From Sequoia sempervirens (lineage: Eukaryota; Streptophyta; Pinopsida; Cupressales; Cupressaceae), in the NCBI GenBank assembly GCA_007258455.2, contig VDFB02270651.1:704221360-704285359 (forward strand): DNA of 64,000 bases. Reading direction: 5' to 3'. The notes beneath the pieces were generated by a model. That model did no database searches, had not been told where the DNA came from, and was given only the letters and a program-made list of their open reading frames with translations. The translations under genes and the position numbers were made by a program. This document shows positions 56,574 through 64,000 of the stretch, piece by piece; positions within the stretch are counted from its first letter, which is position 1, and each line of letters starts with the position of its first letter.

Positions 56574-59500
56574 TGTTGACGGCGATTTTGGCACCACAAT
56601 AATGCAAGGAGAATATTGCTATTCTGCTTCTCCTAAAAGAGAAAGGCAACACATGGATGCCTTAGCTCCCAAGGTCTTTGTAGTTGGGTCTCAACTATGC
56701 TGATGTTACTCAGTGGTCAATGCAACAGTAATATTCAAGGGGCCTACTGGTGTTGAGCTTCTGGATTGTTCTAAGATCAAGTATGAAATAAAATCTACTC
56801 TAACAAGGGTTTTTAAATAAATATAAAAAGATAAGTCAGAGTTTTGAAATAGAAAAGAACAATAGTTCATCCAACCTTAACCAAATTTGTTAGCTTTAAG
56901 GAATTTGTTAACTAAAAATGAAGAACAAGATTAACTTGTGATTAACACATAGTTATATTCATTCCCAGTGCTGATTTGATAGTAGATTGCAATTCATCTA
57001 TTTAAACAAAACATAAAATAACATTTCATTCCTTGGAGACTTCACAAATAAAATGATTAATTCAAGACAAACACCATTCGAAAACACAATATGAAATAGA
57101 TTTTAATCTGGTTGCTTCTACTATTGATGAAACAAATAAGCAACATTTACCAAGTTGGCACAATCACCAGTGTACAAATAATCTATGATTTCAGATTGTT
57201 TTCATTTACACTAAGGAAACTGAAAGGTACATGAGTTTGTACTAAAATCTAAGTACTAAACAAGAAGATGAGAGAAGCTCTCATTACCAAGAATCAAGAT
57301 ACAACTCTATCTCCTTCTGCTAACTGACTAACTCCTAATAGTTCTAACTCTAAATGGTTCTTAGTCTAAAAGTTATCTAAATCTAGAAGTTCTAATCCCT
57401 TACCGTCTAACCTTTACAAAGAGGCAAGAATACCATTTATACATAGTGTGTACCCAAGAATGCACTATCCCCTGTGCTAGGGTTTGCAAAATATCTACCT
57501 CCAAGAGAGTCAGCTCTTAGATCTTTCTGAAGAAAGTCAAAACTGCATTCAATGTGAAGCCTTGTTGTCCATGCTAAAAAGTTGTTCTGGGGATGACCTT
57601 AGATCTTTTGCAACTACAGCCTTTACTCTCCTATCTGCGTTTCCATATTCAAACTTTGTTGGGGTCTTGAATGCTCAAAATATCTTCATCAATGCTGATC
57701 TACCTCTTTTCCAGTAGCCACCACAACTGTCCCCTCTGAGTCACAATCTCTTCTTTCCTTCAGCTCCCTTTCTATTCTGGACTTTTCTATTCATTGACCA
57801 TCTTTTGGAAGCACCGTCGAGCCTTCCTATAGATTTAAACCTTTCACCTGAGTCAATCCATTGCCTTTGGATTTAAGAAGGAATCCATTTCACTCGTATT
57901 TTGTTGTTTTTCATCACAGGGGTAGTTAATTGGTCAAAGGGACCGATGAGTCACTCTTTTGGCTCCTTTTGATTGGTTAGGCATACGCCAAGCGAGCTCC
58001 TCAGGTGGTCAAAGGTGGTTTGATCAACATCGCATGTCAGTGAGACACCATCAATGTCTCCCTGATACGATCCCATCCTTCAGTAGTCATAGGGGTAGCA
58101 TGAGGCATTCGATAAGACCTTTCGGTGAGCTGTGGGAGTCATACTGAGCTCCAAAAGAACATCACCAAGATAGCCTCTCATTGGTAGGACATCACAACGA
58201 TGATATCTCTCTCTCTCTAGCTTAGAGTTCATTTTCCTTTCGGCAAGACTTCTTAATCGACATAAGGTCATGGTGAGCTCCCCTTGGTTATACCAATATC
58301 TCTTTTTCTTTTGTGAACCTACCGCTATCAGCAAGACCTTAGCACATTGAGAAGACCCCGTGGCAAAGTCCTTATTTTCCTTTGTAGTCTCCCCAACATC
58401 CTCCTTATCCATTGGGCTCAGGCTCCTCCTACTTCAGTGTGACTTTCATAGTTGCTAAGACCTCCTGGAGAAGATGCAAACCTTTTAGCGAGCTTCTTAA
58501 TGTCGGTGAGACTATAGTGTTTTGGAGAGACCTTTCCCCAAACTTCTTTTTTCTTACTGAGCCCATTTCCTTTCGGCGTGACTCTCTTTGTTTTGGCCAA
58601 ACATTATGCCGAAGACACAACCTTCTGCCGACCTCTATTTCCTTTTCTGAGACACCTTGGAGTTGCCTAGACATTTCACCGAGTGCCCTTTATTCTTCTG
58701 GAGTCTCCCTAATTTCCTTTGTTTCAGTGTGACCTTCATAGTCGGTGAGACATTACACTGAGTCCCATATCCTTCGGTGATTTTGTTTTATTTTGGCCAG
58801 ACATTGTTGAATCGGTAAGAGATTATACCGATAGTACTTCACATCGGCGAGACCTTTCCTCTTCACCGAGACCTTATATCAAGGTCCCTATGTCATATCA
58901 AAGACTGACCCTTTAGCAAGACCTATGGCGAGCTTTTGTATTCTCCTTTGTGTCACCCAGACTTTGGTACATTGGCCAGTCCTCCTTCCAAAATGACCAC
59001 CTTTCATCGGCCCATATTGTTGCCAAGACTTCCCTTTCAGCCACACCGATATGCTTCCTTTCATTCGGCATGTGTCGCTGTAACCTCACCTCATTGGGGA
59101 GACATCCTGTAGATACCTCATGTCTCGACGAAAGCCTGACTAGTTCATCTTGTTGTCATTGTAGCATACCGATTTTCTCGCAGAAGACCACCTATGGAAT
59201 CCCCTAGCACTGTGTCGGTGTGACTTTCCTTCCTCACTAAGACTTCTCTCTGAAGCAAAGTCTTTCATTGAGATGTAGTACTTTATCAGAAGTCGGCGAG
59301 ACACAGAGCACTCAGGGAGACTTTCCACCGAAGATATAACTCTCGCCGAAAGGGATTTGTTTGTTCTTGCTAGTCGGTGAGACGCTAGGCTTTCGCCAAG
59401 ACTCTATCTCGAACTCAATATCTCCCACCGACACGCCTTTTCACTGCCGCCTGTTGAAGAGACCAAAATACTTCACCAAGACCATATGCTGAAGCAGATG

Positions 59501-60781
59501 ACTCTCGCCGAAGTGTTAGACCTCCTTTTCACTAGTCGGTGAGACTTTGTGCACTCGTCGAGATCTCTTGCCAGGGAGTAAACCTTATGCTGATAAGATC
59601 CATAATGGGGAGTATTCTGATTCCTTGAATTTTAAACAACCAGAGCTGAGCCATCAGTTGACAAGAGGTTAGGAAAGTCTTGCTGACCTTTTCCTTAACG
59701 AATTTTCACAACCAACCAGATTGAAGCATGCACCCCAACTGAGCCCCCATTACAAATATAATCCTGTATGTGATTTAATCCTGCATTCAATAGAGAAGGC
59801 CACAGTAAAGATCATACAGATAGAAGTTAATAAATAAAAATTGTCATTGAAATGAATCCTATGCTAGTAGGGTGCCGTTAAATTCTAAAACAAAATGATC
59901 ATACCAACAAGTTAGGGTTTCAAGTCGACCCACATAATCCAAGCTAGGGAGGAATTTCAGAGAATTCCAAGTTAGGCGGATTCCAGCGGAATAAACATGA
60001 AAACACCCACTAGAAGCTTAATCCGATTATTATCAAACAAGGAACAACATGTGATAAAATAGCCTCAATTATTCATAAAATGCATCATCATTTGTTAACT
60101 AGCCTTACTACTCCATTCTTCTTCACATTCCACTAGATTCTGGGGAAATCTGTGTAGATGGATTTCCGCGAAGGGGAAGACATTCTGGAAAATCCGGAAC
60201 AAATAGGGAACAACGGATTTCGGGAAAATATGGAAGAGAAGGAAATCCATGAAAAGAAGACACTCCAGAAAACCTGAGACAAATAGGGAATAACAGATTT
60301 TGGGAAAATCCAGAAGAGAAGGAAATCCTCAAAAATCCGGTCCACACGGATCTCAGCGAAGACCAAAAATCCCCGAACGACAATGCTCAACCAGAATTGG
60401 AACAAGATCCAGGAAAATTCAGAGGAGAAAGAAATCTGCAGAGAAGGGAACATTCCGCAGAGGCCTCAAGGATTTTGGGAAAATCCAGTCGACGTGGATT
60501 TCTGTGAAGACCAAAAATCCTTGAACAACAGCGTTTGGCCAGAGCCAGAGTGAGATCTCAGAAAATCCGGATTGGGTGGAATATCCTGAACTCAGGAGAA
60601 AACCTGAATTCTGACTGAGGCAGAACCAAAATTAGATCAGACAAAACAAAAGATAAAATTACAGGAAAACACAAGAATTCCAAAGAGGAAAGCAAGTAAT
60701 TGGAAGCAAAGTAAATAAAAAAAAGAAAGGGGGACCCATTTTGATCCAAAACAAAGTGGGGTGGTTATGCAAGGAATAACA
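56574..60781 (-). repeat. 5' LTR of the gypsy element, 4.2 kb
   Basis: It starts TGTTGACGGCG and ends GGAATAACA on the plus strand. It aligns end to end with the solo LTR at 42,094-46,312, with only scattered base changes and small indels. It contains the same TCGGYGAGAC-rich zone (about 58,250-59,590) and the GGAAATC tandem zone (about 60,125-60,550). CAACC follows at 60,782. Confidence 0.93.
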
Positions 60782-60786
60782 CAACC

Positions 60787-61445
60787 TTTCTTAGCCTTTT
60801 ATTGTAACACCTATAAGCTTTTCTTCTAGTAGAGTATCCAAGTAAAATACCATCATCACATCTAGCATCAAAATTTCCTAGATTTTCTTCATCTCTTCTG
60901 AGATAACATTTTCTTCCAAATACCTTGAAATACTTGATAGTAGGAATCCTTCCACACTATAGCTCATAGGGTGTCTTAGTGTTATTAGCTTTTCCTTGAA
61001 CTTAGTTGAACACATAAACAATAGTGTGGATTGCTTCTCTCCAATAAACTTCTGGTAGACCTACCTCTGTTATCATTGATCTAGCAGCTTCTTGAATTGT
61101 CATGTTCTTTCTTTCAGCAACTCCATTTTGCTGAGGAGTTATAGGGGTAGATAATTGTCTTCTTATTCCATGGGATTCATAAAACATGTTAAAATAATTG
61201 GAGGTGAATTCACCACCTTTTTGAGACCTCAAACACTTTATTTTCAAATTTATCTCATTCTCAACCATTGCCTTAAATGCCTTGAATTTGTCTAATGCAT
61301 TATATTTATCTCTAAGAAAAGTAACCCATGTCATTGTAGAGAAGGGGGATTCTCTACTCATGAGTCTCTTTATTCTCAAGAGAATCCCAAGAGGAGAACT
61401 TCCTTAAACTACCTCAAGGAATGGAGCAAGATTTTTAGAATTAAG
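60787..61445 (-). pseudogene. copia-3 integrase (right duplicate)
   Basis: A 125-codon frame (61,002-61,379) reads MTWVTFLRDKYNALDKFKAF, CLRSQKGGEFTSNYF and TPQQNGVAERKNMTIQEAAR, with EVYWREAIHTIVYVFN at its end. The catalytic Glu is present, but the second Asp is replaced (QKGGEF). The part down to 60,787 (ILLGYSTRRKAYRCYNKRL) is integrase C-terminus. Compared with the left duplicate at 46,318, this copy lacks the stop in PQQNGV, so that stop arose after the duplication or only in that copy. Confidence 0.88.
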
Positions 61446-63197
61446 AAGAATAGATCAATTTTTTTTTTGGACAAATTCACGAGCTTTCAACCAACTGACA
61501 TAAGTACAAAACATGAATGACAACATGACTGACACCTCGTACAAACTAAAAACTGAGAATGTCATAGAAAACAACAAAGTGACTACATCTTCTACTCTAA
61601 CTACTAAGAAATATGTCACAAAAAATAACAGAGTGACTACTTCTACTCTAACTGCAAAGAAATCTTGGAATATGATAAAGTAATAGAATCTAACATAACT
61701 GAAATAAAGTGAAGTATAAATAATAAAGTAATAGAATAAAATGTAGAAACTGTTCACAGTAACCTAATAAATGAAGTCTCCAGAAAAGAGAAGTCTTCAA
61801 TACCTACATATGTAAGATCAAGAGAAAATTTTGGGGTTGTATAGGGGTTTTCCTTAGTCAAACCCCCATTTTGGTGTTTCCACCTCCACGGATAGCTAGA
61901 TAGATAGAGATAATAAACATAAATGAAGTGAAAGAAAGAGTGATAAAATAAATCCCCGCTCAAGGAGGAGAGCTCATATGGGTATGTGTAGGATCATGAT
62001 GGGCAAAAAAGTGGCAATATGATGGGTATGTGTAGGGTATGTGGCCGACAATTTTTTTTTTACCCAAAATTGATGAAATGAAAAGGGTTTTTTAAAGGAG
62101 ATTCTCATCTTTCCACCAATATAAATTATGTTTTATTTTGAATTTAATAAATTATTATTATTCATTTTCTATTTGAATTATTACTAAATTCTTGATTGAT
62201 AGGTTGATTGAAAAAATCTATAGCTTTCAAATGGTATCACATTTTTTGAATTTGAAACATGCATCACATTCTATGCTTCACATAATATAGGATTAAAAAA
62301 AAATGAATTTCATGAAGTTTTGACCAAGTTAAGATGGTAGCCATACGAGTTTTATAGTTTTTAAAAGTTGTAATAAAAAAATCATAATTAATTATTTACT
62401 TGGAAAAAAATGTGCATCACATCGAACATCAGTCCTCTACTTATATCTAAAATCTTATAAAAAATAATTATCATTTTATTGTGGTTAGGGTGGTCAGATA
62501 GACACCCACTTCTTATTTTTTCCCTGAAATTTAAGTGTTATTGCATTGAAATTTCAAATTTTCACCAAATATAATTAAAAAAACCTAGTAGTTTAGAAAC
62601 TACATTCAATTTGCTATAGATTCTATTCTTACATATTTTTGAAATAATATAGATAACTTAATCAAATTTTTACATCAAGTTGCCTAACTTTGATTTTTAT
62701 GAATTTCATCACCACTTAAGGGCCTATTTTTTCCATGATGATCATGCACATACCCATAACACAAAATAAAGATGCAATAGATAGGGGATGTGAGAAATAC
62801 CAATATTCTCACAAGCATAAGATAAGAGATATATCAATTGCAAGGCTTAAGGAAGACAAATAGAGAGATAGTTGTGAGAGCTAAGAGAGTTGTAGAGGGC
62901 ATTGTGAGAACGCAAGAGTGCTGCTATAGTGGGTTGTGAAAGAAAGAGAACAAGGCCAAAAGAAGAGGAAAAGGAAGGAACCAATTCTAGAAAGATCCAG
63001 AAGACCCTAAATGAATTGAAAATATAGCATTTAAAGAGATAAGAGGAGGGAAAAGAAGGTTCTCGAGATGTCACAAGCCATCTCGGGTCATTACCATCAA
63101 CAAAATGAGCTCACAAGTGGAAAACATGCTTAGAGATGGTCATTTGAACCTAAAAATATCACAGGACACTAGTGTGGCAAACAAACGTCCACATGGT
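61446..63197. repeat. duplicated flank, right copy, no gene recognised
   Basis: Near-identical to 46,976-48,727, with small indels (for example a longer T-run near 61,459-61,468). Similarity ends at CCACATGGT, after which this copy continues into DNA not seen elsewhere in the window, so this copy is likely the original right flank. Confidence 0.85.
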
Positions 63198-64000
63198 GTG
63201 CTAATGTCTAGACACATCATGCTACAAAATGACAAGAATGGGAAGAGAAAAAGATTTGATGCAAAGCTGACATGCAAGGGTAGCTACTGAAAAGGGGTCC
63301 TAAGCATCCTGAGAGGGAAAAAAGGGCTGATTCAAGGGCTAAAATGAGCCTACACAAGTTCTAAGGGAGTGGACACTAAAGTGGATGCAAGAATGTATGT
63401 GAAATTGCAAGGGTTGCAATTTTACGACATTACATTTTTCGCCCACTTTAGCAGGCATATGAATCTACACTAATATGCACACTAAAGGAAATATACTAAA
63501 CATAAATAACATCATGATACCAAAATGATACTATAGAGGAAGCAAAAAATTCTTTGAACCAAGGAAGCATGTCCCTAGGATGAAGACCTACAAAACAAAC
63601 ATGTTAGACAAGGACTCACACAAGACACTAATGTTAGAACATAAAGAGCCACTAGATCACAGGGTTAGAATATAAACACACACACACATAGGAACATAAC
63701 AAACTAAAGGATTTGAGTCAACAAAGTGAAAGAGACCTCTATGTAGAAGGTTGTCTCAGTACTATGCGTCATCCCCAAATTAAGGAATAATACATAGAAG
63801 AATTCTTAAACAGAAAGAAGAATGTAAGGATCGGTTGTTTCAAGAGAAGAATGTGCACCCAAAAGTCAGGGAAGCAACCAATGTCAAAGAGAGAAAGAGG
63901 TATGTCGTAGGATGAAGAAGATGCAATTCTTTGATCTAGTATACATAATTTGAGAAGAGAAGAGAAGACAATTTAAGAGGGGAATGGAAATTCCAAGAGA
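63198..64000. other. no recognised gene
   Basis: Unique within the window. A short CA run lies near 63,677-63,688. No coding, RNA or terminal-repeat feature is seen. Confidence 0.4.

Larger units (their letters stand above)
48728..60781 (-). mobile_element. Tat-like Ty3/gypsy element, 5' LTR and internal region
   Basis: Minus strand: 5' LTR 56,574-60,781, PBS 56,551-56,568, gag about 54,601-56,540, protease about 53,990-54,445, archaeal-type RNase H 52,853-53,812, RT and RNase H about 51,190-52,560, integrase 49,739-51,190. The 3' LTR expected left of 49,739 is absent. The LTR's outer edge is followed by CAACC (60,782-60,786), the same five bases that flank the solo LTR at 42,094. The second RNase H and the RT type place it near the Tat group. 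Stops and a mutated protease make it inactive. Confidence 0.88.

Overview
The window reads as nuclear DNA of a seed plant with a large, repeat-packed genome. A gymnosperm is my guess, because the transposons are old, heavily mutated and nested, and one LTR family is 4.2 kb long; nothing in the sequence names the species. I found no intact cellular gene. Nearly everything I can identify is LTR retrotransposon, non-LTR-like insertion, or tandem repeat.

Layout. 1-5,940: AT-rich DNA with one decayed open frame of unknown origin (640-1480) and small repeats. 5,940-10,992: remnant of a plus-strand LTR element, seen as a 208-bp tandem array (6,440-8,060) followed by a probable LTR with its own tandem repeats and a TATA box. 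10,993-37,442: a higher-order repeat of about 3.2 kb (copies A, B and part of C). It is split by a degenerate Ty1/copia element (copia-1, 14,395-20,212, TSD TGGTT), by a Tnt1-like copia element on the minus strand (copia-2, 23,140-35,757), and by a 265-bp TRIM (36,463-36,727, TSD GGCCT). Copia-2 carries two nested insertions: an 862-bp retroposed segment with a 14-bp TSD and an unrecognised protein frame (25,521-26,382), and a 7.8-kb non-coding LTR element (27,093-34,881, TSD CATCA). That inner element holds an array of hairpins sharing a 12-nt loop, a 1-kb pyrimidine tract and several minisatellites.

38,421-64,000: a third copia element (copia-3, SIRE/Maximus-like, minus strand) interrupted by a Tat-like Ty3/gypsy element with 4.2-kb LTRs. 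The gypsy LTR and the adjoining copia-3 segment occur twice (42,094-48,727 and 56,574-63,197). Both copies have the same target-site base string, CAACC, so they descend from one insertion event by segmental duplication. The left copy is a solo LTR. The right copy keeps the gypsy internal region (gag, protease, an extra archaeal-type RNase H placed before RT, RT/RNase H, integrase).

No coding region here looks able to make a complete working product. Each element has stops, frameshifts, deletions or lost catalytic residues. The order of events can be read from the nesting: the 3.2-kb repeat is oldest; copia-1 and copia-2 entered different copies of it; the retroposon and the non-coding LTR element entered copia-2; the gypsy entered copia-3 and the locus was later duplicated. 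The least explained structure is the hairpin array at 27,474-27,850, where stems differ between units but each stays self-complementary around the same loop.
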